Shown here: one piece after another, positions 42,504 through 51,664 of the stretch
How positions within the stretch are numbered: position 1 is the stretch's first letter
How the letters are laid out: each line of letters starts with the position of its first letter
DNA from: an uncultured Prolixibacteraceae bacterium
GTDB lineage: Bacteria > Bacteroidota > Bacteroidia > Bacteroidales > Prolixibacteraceae
Direction of reading: 5' to 3'
DNA: 64,000 nt
Assembly: GCA_913063265.1 (NCBI GenBank)
Contig: CAJXZG010000006.1
Location: forward strand, 1-64,000
Position numbers and translations under genes: made by a program
The notes under the pieces: model-generated
The model's database searches: none
What the model saw: the letters and a program-made list of their open reading frames with translations, nothing else
What the model was told of the DNA's origin: nothing

Positions 42504-44933
42504 ATGAAAAAAATAGCTGTATTAACTTTTCTCTTTGCATTTCTGTTTACCGGATTATATGCCCAACTTGATATTACCTATCAGAAACCACCCAAAGAAA
42601 TTCTTGAAATCGCTGATGCTCCGATGGCACCAACAGTTGAAATTGACAAAAAAACTGAAAACATTGTTTTACTTCATCGCAACAGGTTTAAAAGTATTGC
42701 AGAGCTTTCAGAACAGGAATTAAGGCTTGCAGGATTACGTATAAATCCGGCTACCAACATTGGAAGCCGCACAAGATTTTACAATAATATTACCTTGATG
42801 AAAGTAGGAGAAAAAGCAGAGCGCAAGGTTTCAGGATTGCCTGATGATCCCCTTCTGGCCTATTTTTCATGGTCACCCGATGAAAGCAAAATGGCTTTTA
42901 CAAATACAACAAAATCAGGTGTTGAAATCTGGATTTTGGATATTGAAAAAAGTTCCTGTACAAAAATCAGTGAAGCCAATGTTAATGCAAATTTAGGACG
43001 CCCTTTTTCCTGGTTTGCAGATGGACAAGCTTTATTGGTAAAATTATTACCTGATGATAAAAAACCATTAATTGTAAAATCGGAAGCCATTCCGCTTGGC
43101 CCGACAGTTTCCGTCAGCGAAGGGAAAGAAGCACCAAACCGGACTTATCAGGATTTGCTAAAAGACAAAGCCGATGAATTCAATTTTGAGCAATTGGTGC
43201 GGTCAGCATTGTACAAGATTGACTTGCAGGGTAATAAAACCTTATGGATGGAAACCGATATGGTCAGAAGTTTTGATTTTTCACCTGACGGTGAATATGT
43301 ATTGCTAACCACCATTCAAAAACCTTTTTCATACCTGGTAACATACTACAGATTCCCTTCCAAAACAACAATATTTGACAAAGCCGGCAATGAAGTTACG
43401 GTTTTGGTTGAATCACCTTTGGTTGAAGATATGCCAAAAGGAAGAAACGCAACAGTTAAAGGAATGCGTTCGATTGACTGGAGAGATGATAAACCTTCAA
43501 CCATAAAATATGTAATGGCTCTTGATGACGGTGATCCAAACGTTGAAGCTGAATACCGTGATGAGATTTTTATATTGGAAAAGCCATTTACGGGTGAAGC
43601 TAAATCTGTTGTAAAAACAATAAATCGTTATTCAGGAGTAACATGGGGAAATGATGAAATTGCAATTGCCGGCGACAGATGGATGAAAACCAGAAACAGT
43701 AAAACCTACCTGTTTAATCCTGAAAATCCATCAGAAAAAGCTGAAATTATATTCGACAGAAATTATAACGACAGGTACAATAATCCCGGATCTTTTGTGA
43801 CAGAGAAAAACGAATTTGGTGAAAATTCGCTGGTTATCAGAAATAATAAATTATACCTCAGAGGAACAGGTTATTCAGCGGAAGGAATAAGACCATTTTT
43901 TGATGAATATGATTTGAAATCAAAAACTGCATTAAGGTTATGGCGTGCCGACGGTAAAGAAAATCTGGAACTTATTTCTGAAGTTATTGATGCCGAAAAA
44001 GGTGTTCTTCTAACCCGGGTTGAAAGCAAAACAGATTATCCGAATTATTTTATACGGAATACAAAAAAAAGAATAGCGCCACAGCAGATTACATTTTTCA
44101 AAAATCCCTTTGAAAGTATTGCAGGGATTCATAAGGAAGTAATTAATTACAAACGATCTGATGGAGTGGATTTATCAGGAACATTGTATTTACCCGCCGG
44201 TTACGATATGGATAAAAAAGAAAAACTGCCAATGGTTCTTTGGGCATATCCAAGAGAATTTAAGGATGCTTCAAATGCCGGACAGGTAACCTCTTCACCT
44301 CACACATTTACTCAACCTTCATACGGCTCACCGGTTTTTTGGGTAACTCAGGGTTATGCAATTTTGGACAGAGCTGCATTTCCAATAGTCGGAGAAGGAG
44401 ATGAAGAACCCAACGATACTTTTATTGAACAACTGCTGGCAAATGCCCAGGCAGCTATCGATGCTGTCGACAAACTGGGTTTTATCGATAAAAACAGAGT
44501 AGGTGTTGGCGGACACTCGTACGGAGCTTTTATGACTGCAAACCTGCTAACTCACTCCGATTTATTTGCAGCAGGAATTGCCAGAAGCGGTGCTTATAAC
44601 AGAACCTTAACTCCTTTTGGTTTTCAGAATGAAGAAAGAACCTATTGGGAAGCACCACATATTTACAACACCATGTCGCCGTTTATGAATGCCGACAAAA
44701 TGAAAACTCCGCTTTTATTGATTCATGGCCAGGCGGATAATAATTCGGGGACCTACCCAATGCAAAGCGAGCGTTACTTTAATGCCTTAAAAGGAATGGG
44801 TGCCCCTACCCGACTGGTTATGTTGCCCAAAGAAAGTCATGGTTATGTAGCCCGCGAATCGGTTTTACATGTGATTTGGGAACAGCATCAATGGCTTGAA
44901 AAATATGTAAAAAACAAAGCTGAGAACCAATAA
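42504..44933 (+). CDS. S9 family (prolyl oligopeptidase-like) serine peptidase, secreted
   Basis: An 809-residue exported peptidase (signal peptide ending GLYA). The N-terminal two thirds form a beta-propeller with repeats such as YFSWSPDESKMAFTN and SFDFSPDGEYVLLTT. The C-terminal alpha/beta hydrolase has the nucleophile in GVGGHSYGAFM (Ser at about 671), Asp in IHGQADNNSGT and His in KESHGYVARES. It resembles the Bacteroidota S9 glutamyl-endopeptidase-like group, probably acting on peptides in the periplasm. It is a single gene. Confidence 0.93.
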   Translation: MKKIAVLTFLFAFLFTGLYAQLDITYQKPPKEILEIADAPMAPTVEIDKKTENIVLLHRNRFKSIAELSEQELRLAGLRINPATNIGSRTRFYNNITLMKVGEKAERKVSGLPDDPLLAYFSWSPDESKMAFTNTTKSGVEIWILDIEKSSCTKISEANVNANLGRPFSWFADGQALLVKLLPDDKKPLIVKSEAIPLGPTVSVSEGKEAPNRTYQDLLKDKADEFNFEQLVRSALYKIDLQGNKTLWMETDMVRSFDFSPDGEYVLLTTIQKPFSYLVTYYRFPSKTTIFDKAGNEVTVLVESPLVEDMPKGRNATVKGMRSIDWRDDKPSTIKYVMALDDGDPNVEAEYRDEIFILEKPFTGEAKSVVKTINRYSGVTWGNDEIAIAGDRWMKTRNSKTYLFNPENPSEKAEIIFDRNYNDRYNNPGSFVTEKNEFGENSLVIRNNKLYLRGTGYSAEGIRPFFDEYDLKSKTALRLWRADGKENLELISEVIDAEKGVLLTRVESKTDYPNYFIRNTKKRIAPQQITFFKNPFESIAGIHKEVINYKRSDGVDLSGTLYLPAGYDMDKKEKLPMVLWAYPREFKDASNAGQVTSSPHTFTQPSYGSPVFWVTQGYAILDRAAFPIVGEGDEEPNDTFIEQLLANAQAAIDAVDKLGFIDKNRVGVGGHSYGAFMTANLLTHSDLFAAGIARSGAYNRTLTPFGFQNEERTYWEAPHIYNTMSPFMNADKMKTPLLLIHGQADNNSGTYPMQSERYFNALKGMGAPTRLVMLPKESHGYVARESVLHVIWEQHQWLEKYVKNKAENQ

Positions 44934-45066
44934 GAACAATTATCGGGAAAAGCAAATCCGGTAAGTTGGCCATTACAAATCAGATTTACTATTCCCAATA
45001 TTTTTTACAGAACAATAAAAACAAATTAAACAATTAGTGATTATTGGAATGACATTAAAGTACTAG

Positions 45067-45783
45067 CTATTGTTTTTCTAAAATTTCCAAAACCGTATTT
45101 TTATAGGTCCTGCTTATGGGTATCTGTTTTTTCCTAATTTCGATAAATTCGTTGGTAAAAGAGTCAATTTTTGGTAGTGAAATAACAAAAGAACGATGAA
45201 CCCTGACAAAATCTTTTTGAGGTAGCCTTGCCTCTATACTTTGCATTGTTTCCCTGGTAACAACAGTTTTTTCCGGTAAATGAATTTTTACATAATCAGC
45301 CAGACTTTCGATATAATGGATTTTGGGAATAGAGATCTTAATCATTTTACGTTCCGAACGAACAAAAATATAATCACTCTTATCAGCTATTATTTCTTTA
45401 CTTTCTTCTTGTTCAACATGTACATTCTCATCGAGATATTTATTAACGGCCTGCAATAAACGTTCAAAAGAAATCGGTTTAAGCAGGTAATCAACCGCCT
45501 GTAAATCAAATCCATCTACAGCGTATTCACGATAGGCAGTTGTAAAAATAATTTTAATGTTTTTGTTTATTGATTTGGCAAACGACAAACCAGAAATTTC
45601 AGGCATATTAATGTCAAGAAAGATTAAATCAATCTTTTCGGTGTTTATATAATTGAAGGCCTGAAGTGCGTTTTTACATTCTGAAACAACTTCTATGGCA
45701 TCAATTTTTGCCAGATATTTTTCCAGAATTTCGCGAGCTACAGGCTCATCATCTACTATCAAACATTTTATCTTTTTAAACAT
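45067..45783 (-). CDS. LytTR-family response regulator (second pair)
   Basis: A 238-residue response regulator: receiver domain with CLIVDDEPVARE, phospho-acceptor in LIFLDINMPEISG and LLKPISFERL, then a LytTR DNA-binding domain (residues about 135-238, DFVRVHRSFVISLPKIDSF). The ATG overlaps the last 8 bases of the kinase gene upstream, so the two are translationally coupled. It is closely similar in architecture to the regulator at the left end of the window. Target genes are unknown. Confidence 0.94.
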   Translation of the reverse strand: MFKKIKCLIVDDEPVAREILEKYLAKIDAIEVVSECKNALQAFNYINTEKIDLIFLDINMPEISGLSFAKSINKNIKIIFTTAYREYAVDGFDLQAVDYLLKPISFERLLQAVNKYLDENVHVEQEESKEIIADKSDYIFVRSERKMIKISIPKIHYIESLADYVKIHLPEKTVVTRETMQSIEARLPQKDFVRVHRSFVISLPKIDSFTNEFIEIRKKQIPISRTYKNTVLEILEKQ

Positions 45784-46846
45784 GTTTTATTTTGTTTAAA
45801 TCGAAAATAGTAAGTATTACGATATAGTTATTGCTTTCCAACTTGTTTTCTAAACTATAGTTTTCTGAATAATTCAACTCCAGTCTTTTCCTTATATTTT
45901 TAATACCGATTCCCCCTGATTCTTTCTCTACACTATCATTTAAAACAGTATTACTGATAAAAAACCGAAGCTGCTCCTTTTCAACCCTGACTGAAATTTC
46001 GATGTTTAAAAATCCATTGATTATGTTTCCGTGTTTGAATGCATTTTCAACAAAAGGAATCAGAATCATGGGTGCAATTTTAATATTTTCGTCAATCTCA
46101 TCACTTTTAAATATTACTTTTAAAGTATCCTGAAACCTTATTCTTTCCAATTCAACATACTCTTTAATGTGCAACACCTCTTCTTTTAAACTTACGGCTG
46201 GTTTATTTACCTGGTACAGTATATAATCAAGTAAATTTGAAAGTTTTAAGATAATATCGGGCGTTTGAACAGACTGTTTTAAAGCAAAACCATAAATCGT
46301 ATTTAAAGTATTGAACAAAAAATGAGGATGGATTTGATGTTTCAAATAGTGTAACTCCTGTTCTTTTAATTGTAATTGCGTATTTAGAATTTTATTCTGC
46401 AACTCTTTATTTCTGGATATCGTTTTGAAATTATTGTTCAGCAAACTGACAAAATTTACAATTCCGACAACTAAAAAAACCAAAATCAGGATAAAGAAAA
46501 AGTTTTTGCTCATTGGTGGCATTATCGAGATATTAAACTGTAATAATAGAATTAAGCAGGTGTATAATACCAAAACAATTAAATACGATGAAAAAACAAG
46601 GGTATAAAAACTGTACAATGCAAACAGAGCATATTTCTTTTGTAGTAAAAACTTAGGAATCAGATAGTAATTTACAAAATATGTAAGCCCCATTGTTAAA
46701 GGCAGTAACGCACTCGAAAACCATGTAACATAAACCGTATCGTTTGAATTGTAGCTAAAAAAATAGAAAAAGAAAAACCATACTCCTACCCAGAATATAA
46801 AATGAATAAATACAGATTTCAGGTTTATCTTTTTTAGTTTGTCCAA
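45776..46846 (-). CDS. LytS-like sensor histidine kinase (second pair)
   Basis: A 356-residue kinase with four membrane helices in the first 155 residues, a short coiled coil (KELQNKILNTQLQLKEQELH) and the His_kinase motif IHPHFLFNTLNTIYGFAL. The ATPase region has FVENAFKHGN and GIGIKNIRKRLELNY. It has no extracellular sensor, so signal perception is probably through the membrane part. The response regulator gene starts 8 bases before its stop. It is divergent from the mini ExbB-like gene. Confidence 0.93.
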   Translation of the reverse strand: MDKLKKINLKSVFIHFIFWVGVWFFFFYFFSYNSNDTVYVTWFSSALLPLTMGLTYFVNYYLIPKFLLQKKYALFALYSFYTLVFSSYLIVLVLYTCLILLLQFNISIMPPMSKNFFFILILVFLVVGIVNFVSLLNNNFKTISRNKELQNKILNTQLQLKEQELHYLKHQIHPHFLFNTLNTIYGFALKQSVQTPDIILKLSNLLDYILYQVNKPAVSLKEEVLHIKEYVELERIRFQDTLKVIFKSDEIDENIKIAPMILIPFVENAFKHGNIINGFLNIEISVRVEKEQLRFFISNTVLNDSVEKESGGIGIKNIRKRLELNYSENYSLENKLESNNYIVILTIFDLNKIKHV

Positions 46847-47045
46847 ATCCTCTTTGATTGAAAAGCTTAAAACACGAATTTATGTAAAAAGTAAATATAG
46901 TCAGTTTTAAATCGACGAATTACCGGTTTAACACTTTATTTTGTCTGATTGGTTTCTAAATTTCGTTTCGCTTGTTTATTTTTGTTAAGCAAGCTTTTAA
47001 AACTTTCGTTCGTCGCAAATAAAAAATTCGAATTAAAATCTGCAT

Positions 47046-47053
47046 TAGTTTTG
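47046..47053 (+). promoter_or_regulatory. probable -7 box of the mini ExbB-like gene
   Basis: TAGTTTTG matches TAnnTTTG, 29 bases before the ATG of the 119-residue membrane protein. Confidence 0.4.
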
Positions 47054-47082
47054 GCTTAGTACAAATTTTAAAATCAAAAATC

Positions 47083-47442
47083 ATGACTGAATTAATTGGT
47101 AAATTTAACGACGGAGGCCCGATTTTTACTTATCCAATTCTTATTTTTCTGCTGACAATTATTGCACTTTTTATTCTTGAGTTTTTTAAACCGGGTGACA
47201 GAGACAAAACTGTTTCATTAATAAAACACATTTCTTGGCTTGCTGTTGCTTGGGGATTTTTAGGACGTACTTTTGGACTGATAAAAGCTTTTGATTTGGT
47301 TGCTGCACAGGGTGAACTTACTCCCAGACTATTGGCCGGCGGATTAAAAATGGCGCTTGTCGATCCCCTTTTCGGAATATTTGTTTTTATAGTTGCTCGG
47401 GTTTTGATTATTACCCTTGTGGCTGCACAAAAAAAGAACTAG
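47083..47442 (+). CDS. small MotA/TolQ/ExbB-like membrane protein
   Basis: A 119-residue membrane protein with three predicted helices (about 15-33, 47-66 and 92-113). The segment LLAGGLKMALVDPLFGIFVFIVARV resembles the third and fourth helices of ExbB/TolQ/MotA proteins (family pattern GxxxALxxTxxGLxVAI), but the long cytoplasmic domain is missing. No ExbD/TolR partner is adjacent. The start has a sensible promoter upstream, and the frame ends just before the convergent isoprenoid gene. It could be a minimal proton-channel relative or a DUF protein; function is unknown. Confidence 0.72.
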   Translation: MTELIGKFNDGGPIFTYPILIFLLTIIALFILEFFKPGDRDKTVSLIKHISWLAVAWGFLGRTFGLIKAFDLVAAQGELTPRLLAGGLKMALVDPLFGIFVFIVARVLIITLVAAQKKN

Positions 47443-47467
47443 TTCATAAAAAACTCCCAAACCATTA

Positions 47468-48703
47468 TTAAACAAAACGTAACTTTCCGTTTTTAGACTG
47501 TTCAAAATACTTTTGAAACATTACAAAACGTTGCGATTTCGATTGTGATTTTTTCTTCCTTATAAAATCGAAATGTAAGGGTGAATATTTCTCAATTTCC
47601 TGCAGATAATCAGTTGAAAATCCGGAGCCGTTTAAACCTACAGATTCTATAATCATTGTTTCTATACTTCGGTTCATCAGATTCAAAAATACCTCAACAT
47701 TTTCCGCTTGAAAACATTTCATTTCTTCCAATGCTGTTCTTCCAAAATTAATGGTCTGATTTACAAATTCGCCCAGATTTTTTTGTTTCAAATATGAACA
47801 CATGGTATTTGTATCGGCATCGGCATCTTCTTTTATATCCTGAATATCGTCAAGTAATTGCAAATAAATTCCATACCCCATTAAGGCCTGTTCCTGCCTG
47901 GAAGTTAGTTTTCCTGCTACAAGGTAACCATCTGCCAAAACAGAAGTTCCACCTTTTTCAAAACAAATTTGTCTGATTTCAGCATCTGATAAACCATCTT
48001 GTTTTAATAATTGCAAACTATCCGTTTGCCCTTTCTGAATCGCATATAAACTTTCATAAACCTCCGGAAACTTATTCCTGTCGTATTGTTTTTCGAACAT
48101 GCTAACCAATTTATAAAGTTGGGATTCTGTAAAATTTATCGGCAATACTTTTTCACCATGTAACCGTGCATTAAACCTTATGCTAAATTCCTGTTTTTCT
48201 TTTGGCGAAATGCCGGCATCATCCAGAAAATTATCGCTGTAAGGGTAAATCATACTATATGCAAAAACCGACGGAGTAATTTCAACCGGAATATCCATCA
48301 TCAGCTGTAAACCGTTCATTATCCATACATTTCTTAATCCCTGATAAATATTTTCCGGTGATAATTCAGGTCCGAATTCCCTTGCCCGGTAAAAAAAGTC
48401 TTTGCTGACATTTCTGAATTCATCTGAAAGAATAATATCAAGATGGGCTTTTTCAAAATCAAAAATATCCTCTAAAAAAGATTTAAATACCGGGAAAAAA
48501 GTCTTTTCGGGTTTACTTCTTCTAAGTTTATTTACAGCTGATGGTGATTGCAAAGATTTTAACTTTAACAGTATTTGCTCAAAGTTGGATTCTCTGTTAA
48601 ATTTTTCTGTTTCAGAATAAATTCGATTAAAAGCCGGGAATTGGTTTGAACTTTTTTCCCAATCTTTTATAAAATGGTCGAGATAGTTTTGAACGTTGAG
48701 CAT
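47468..48703 (-). CDS. class 1 isoprenoid biosynthesis enzyme
   Basis: A 411-residue, all-helical protein with two aspartate-rich motifs: DNFLDD (157-162), like the DxxxD of squalene/phytoene synthases, and LLDDIQDIKED (Asp285-Asp293), with GGTSVLADGYLVAG between them. These mark a class I terpenoid-synthase fold using diphosphate-bound magnesium. It is longer than prenyltransferases (about 300), and the usual prenyl-transferase FARM/SARM pair is altered, so product and substrate are unknown. It is convergent with the mini ExbB gene and has no other isoprenoid gene nearby. Confidence 0.78.
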   Translation of the reverse strand: MLNVQNYLDHFIKDWEKSSNQFPAFNRIYSETEKFNRESNFEQILLKLKSLQSPSAVNKLRRSKPEKTFFPVFKSFLEDIFDFEKAHLDIILSDEFRNVSKDFFYRAREFGPELSPENIYQGLRNVWIMNGLQLMMDIPVEITPSVFAYSMIYPYSDNFLDDAGISPKEKQEFSIRFNARLHGEKVLPINFTESQLYKLVSMFEKQYDRNKFPEVYESLYAIQKGQTDSLQLLKQDGLSDAEIRQICFEKGGTSVLADGYLVAGKLTSRQEQALMGYGIYLQLLDDIQDIKEDADADTNTMCSYLKQKNLGEFVNQTINFGRTALEEMKCFQAENVEVFLNLMNRSIETMIIESVGLNGSGFSTDYLQEIEKYSPLHFDFIRKKKSQSKSQRFVMFQKYFEQSKNGKLRFV

Positions 48704-48911
48704 AGTTTTTAGTTTGTATATAAAAATATGTATTTGTACTTATAAGGCAGTCATTTTTTAGATAAACTGCTGTAACTAAAAGGGCAATGCATGTTTTTAT
48801 ATGGAGAATAAAGAATTTGTGAATTGGAGCAAAGCTAATGCCGATAAAACTAATATTTAGGTATCACATTGTGAGATTCGGCAAAATAAGTGATATCAGT
48901 GTTCGATTCGC

Positions 48912-48944
48912 AAAAAAAAGGAACGCCATAACTGACATTCCTTT
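48912..48944 (-). terminator. intrinsic terminator after the yebC gene
   Basis: An 11-bp fully paired stem including G-U pairs (arms at about 48917-48927 and 48934-48944), with a 6-base loop, is followed on the minus strand by seven or eight Ts. It lies 20 bases after the yebC stop. Confidence 0.85.
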
Positions 48945-48964
48945 GTTCTGCTGGTGAATTCAAA

Positions 48965-49675
48965 TTATGCAATGTTGGTATAAACTGCCTGTACATCGTC
49001 ATCTTCTTCCATTTTATCGAGCATTTTTTCAATTTCTTCCAATTGCTCATCAGAGAATTCTACAGGGGTAGTTGGAAACCTTTTTAGTACAGCTTTCGAA
49101 ACCTCAATCCCCTGGTCTTCAAGTGCCTGAGACATTTCACCAAAATGAGTATAATCTGCATACACATACAATGTATCCTCATTTTCTTCAATCTCATCCA
49201 GCCCTGCATCAATCAGTTCCAGTTCCAATTCTTCCAGGTCAATACCATCGGGTTTGGCAAATTCAAAAACTGCCTTTCTGTTAAACATAAACTCGAGGGA
49301 ACCGGTAGGTACCAAACCTCCGTTTGCCTTGTTAAAGTAACTTTTTACATTGGCTACTGTTCGTGTAGTATTGTCGGTTGCACATTCAACAAAAACCAAA
49401 ACGCCATGTGGCCCTTTCCCTTCATAATTCACTTCAGTAAAATCCGCAGCATCTTTACCTGAAGCACGCTTAATTGCTGCATCGATATTGGTTTTTGGCA
49501 TGTTCTGTGCCTTAGCGTTCATTATCGCCGTTCTAAGCGCTGCATTTGTGTCCGGCTCAGGTCCACCCTCTTTTGCTGCAATGGTTATTTTCTTAGCCAG
49601 TTTTGGAAAAATTTTGGACATTTTGTCCCAACGTTTTTCTTTTGCCGCCCTGCGGTATTCAAATGCTCTTCCCAT
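48965..49675 (-). CDS. yebC: YebC/PmpR family protein
   Basis: A 236-residue protein from the ATG ending at 49675 ([21 protein letters not shown]); an in-frame ATG 18 codons upstream gives residues foreign to the family. Conserved blocks are [57 protein letters not shown] and [19 protein letters not shown]. YebC-type proteins were described as transcription regulators, and members are now linked to relief of ribosome stalling. The gene is followed by a strong terminator. Confidence 0.95.
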   Translation of the reverse strand: MGRAFEYRRAAKEKRWDKMSKIFPKLAKKITIAAKEGGPEPDTNAALRTAIMNAKAQNMPKTNIDAAIKRASGKDAADFTEVNYEGKGPHGVLVFVECATDNTTRTVANVKSYFNKANGGLVPTGSLEFMFNRKAVFEFAKPDGIDLEELELELIDAGLDEIEENEDTLYVYADYTHFGEMSQALEDQGIEVSKAVLKRFPTTPVEFSDEQLEEIEKMLDKMEEDDDVQAVYTNIA

Positions 49676-49850
49676 GAATAATATTTTAGCTGTTAATTTT
49701 TTTGCGAAAATAATCAACTGAATCGACAAAAACCATAATTCAAAAAAGAAATAAAAAAAGAATCCCTGTTTCCAAAAAAATGGATGATGAAATGGAAGAT
49801 TAAAAGGATTTCTTTTTAGTCAGGCACTAACAAGAATTAATAAAAAAAAC

Positions 49851-49979
49851 TTAATCATGCAGTTTTACCGGTTTACAGGCTTTCTTTTTCTTGTTCACCT
49901 TTGCCCCGCACTTTTTACATTCAAATTTTGGATATTCCTTATCAACAAATCCTTCCTTCTTACACGCTTTTTTGCTCAT
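49851..49979 (-). CDS. 42-residue zinc-ribbon-like small protein
   Basis: A small ORF starting MSKKACKKEGFVDKEYPKFE, with four cysteines (6, 21, 24 and 35), including a Cys-x2-Cys knuckle (ECKKCGAKV), and eleven lysines. It is the size and composition of small zinc-ribbon proteins that occur in Bacteroidota genomes. The ATG lies 8 bases after the stop of the APH-RapZ gene on the same strand, so it is most likely the last gene of that transcript. Function is unknown; RNA or ribosome binding is possible from its charge. Confidence 0.75.
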   Translation of the reverse strand: MSKKACKKEGFVDKEYPKFECKKCGAKVNKKKKACKPVKLHD

Positions 49980-49987
49980 TTAAAGTT

Positions 49988-51409
49988 TTATTGCTCCCGG
50001 TGAATAAGAACAACGTTGACAGGAAAATTGTTTCGAAGATGTTCGGCCATTTTTTCAGCTGAATACACCGAGCGATGCTGCCCTCCGGTACAGCCAAAAC
50101 TTACTGAAAGATTTGTAAATCCCCTGTCAATATAAGTTTTTACTGACTGATCGACAATTAATTTTACGGTATTGAGAAAAATTCCAATTTCCGATTTTTT
50201 TTCCAAAAACTCCTGCACCTCTAAATCCTTGCCGGTTAATGTCTGATACTCAGCATAACGTCCCGGATTATTTAAAGCACGACAATCAAAAACATGACCT
50301 CCTCCGTTTCCGCTGTTATCAACCGGATATCCTTTTTTATAAGAAAAGCTTGTCACTGTAACCGTCAAAGTTTTTTCAGAACTTCCGATTTTTTTTAATA
50401 CTTCGGAATGTGTCAACTGATTTAAAACATTAAATAACTCGGGTATATCCACGGGTAATTTTATATTCTTGAGCAGGTATTCAAGATTCTTTAAAGCAAA
50501 GGGAATACTTTTCAGAAAATGTTCTTTCTTCTCATAAAATCCGCGAAATCCGTATGCCCCCATGGCCTGCATTATCCGAATTAAAACAAATCCTTTAAAA
50601 AATGATTCAAATTTTTCGTCGTTTACAGGAATGTATTTTTTCAATTCAGCGATGTACAAGTCAAACAGTTGCTTTCTGACACTCTCAGGTATATCAGCTT
50701 TTCCATCGTAAAGCATGGATGCTAAATCGTATTGTAATGCACCTTTGCGTCCTCCCTGATAATCAATAAAATAAACTCTTTCATCTTTCAACATTACATT
50801 TCGTGACTGAAAATCACGATATAAAAAGTAGTTCGAATCTGCACTTAACAAATAGTTGCTAAAAGTCTGAAAATCGTCTTCCAAAGCCTGTTCGTCAAAC
50901 TGAATTTTTGCCAGTTTTAAAAAGTAGTATTTAAAATAATTTAAATCCCACATCATCGACGTTTTATCAAAAGCTGCCCTGGGGTAACAAACAGAATAGT
51001 CAAGGTTTTTACCGGCTACAATCTGAATTTTTGGCAATAACCTTAACACTTTTTTGTATTCAGAAATTATTTGTTCCGAAAAACCTTCCTTTTCACGGGT
51101 TGTACTTAAAAAATCGAAGAGTGTTATATCACCCAGATCTTCAAGCAGATATTTTTTTAAATCGTTGCTCACTGCAAATACTTCAGGAACCGGAATTTCA
51201 TTCTTTTTAAAATGACTGGTAAAAGATAAAAAAGCAGCATTTTCTTTTAAGTCGTTGTTAAAAGCACCAATTACTGTTCGACTGCTGTTACTTAGCCTGC
51301 AGTATTCACGATAAGAACCCGATGCAGGAAGGACCTTCACATTGTCAACTTTTTCGTTAAAATGCTGCTCAAAAAGCTGTATAATTTCGTTTTTATCTGA
51401 TGTTTTCAA
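49988..51409 (-). CDS. APH-type sugar kinase fused to RapZ C-terminal domain
   Basis: A 473-residue two-domain protein. Residues about 1-335 form an aminoglycoside/choline-kinase-like phosphotransferase, with YLLEDLGD as hinge, YFLYRDFQSRNVML as catalytic loop (Asp and Asn) and VYFIDYQGG as metal-binding Asp; this subgroup resembles AmgK-type sugar-1-kinases. Residues about 345-473 match the C-terminal domain of RapZ (VTSFSYKKGYP, GGHVFDCRALNNPGR, LSVSFGCTGGQHRSVY), which binds sugar phosphate or RNA in enterobacteria. The fusion couples sugar phosphorylation to a RapZ-like sensor, probably in cell-wall amino sugar recycling. It is not an antibiotic-resistance gene by this evidence. Confidence 0.87.
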   Translation of the reverse strand: MKTSDKNEIIQLFEQHFNEKVDNVKVLPASGSYREYCRLSNSSRTVIGAFNNDLKENAAFLSFTSHFKKNEIPVPEVFAVSNDLKKYLLEDLGDITLFDFLSTTREKEGFSEQIISEYKKVLRLLPKIQIVAGKNLDYSVCYPRAAFDKTSMMWDLNYFKYYFLKLAKIQFDEQALEDDFQTFSNYLLSADSNYFLYRDFQSRNVMLKDERVYFIDYQGGRKGALQYDLASMLYDGKADIPESVRKQLFDLYIAELKKYIPVNDEKFESFFKGFVLIRIMQAMGAYGFRGFYEKKEHFLKSIPFALKNLEYLLKNIKLPVDIPELFNVLNQLTHSEVLKKIGSSEKTLTVTVTSFSYKKGYPVDNSGNGGGHVFDCRALNNPGRYAEYQTLTGKDLEVQEFLEKKSEIGIFLNTVKLIVDQSVKTYIDRGFTNLSVSFGCTGGQHRSVYSAEKMAEHLRNNFPVNVVLIHREQ

Positions 51410-51536
51410 ATTGATTAAATTTTTATGTTCCTTACAATTTTAATAATCCATAAAGATTAATTGTACTTTTATATCGTACTGCGAGGTTAACAAGTTTATT
51501 ATGACAGAAATTTTAATTCAAAATCTTCTTATTCCT

Positions 51537-51607
51537 TTTTGTGTTATTTTGTGCTTTAGTGTATTTGTGGCTAAACTTTTGCCACTAAATCACAAAATCA
51601 CACAAAT
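51537..51607. repeat. inverted repeat, about 25-base arms
   Basis: The left arm (about 51537-51561, core GTGTTATTTTGTGCTTTAG) and the right arm (about 51581-51607, core CTAAATCACAAAATCACAC) are reverse complements over about 23 of 25 positions, separated by 20 bases. It lies in the promoter-side gap between the divergent APH-RapZ and YdcF genes. It is similar to dispersed TTTGTG-rich repeats of Bacteroidota. Confidence 0.65.
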
Positions 51608-51664
51608 TTAATTGCGGACTTAAATAAACTGCACGTGAGTTTTTAAATTTACAACAAAAGCAAA

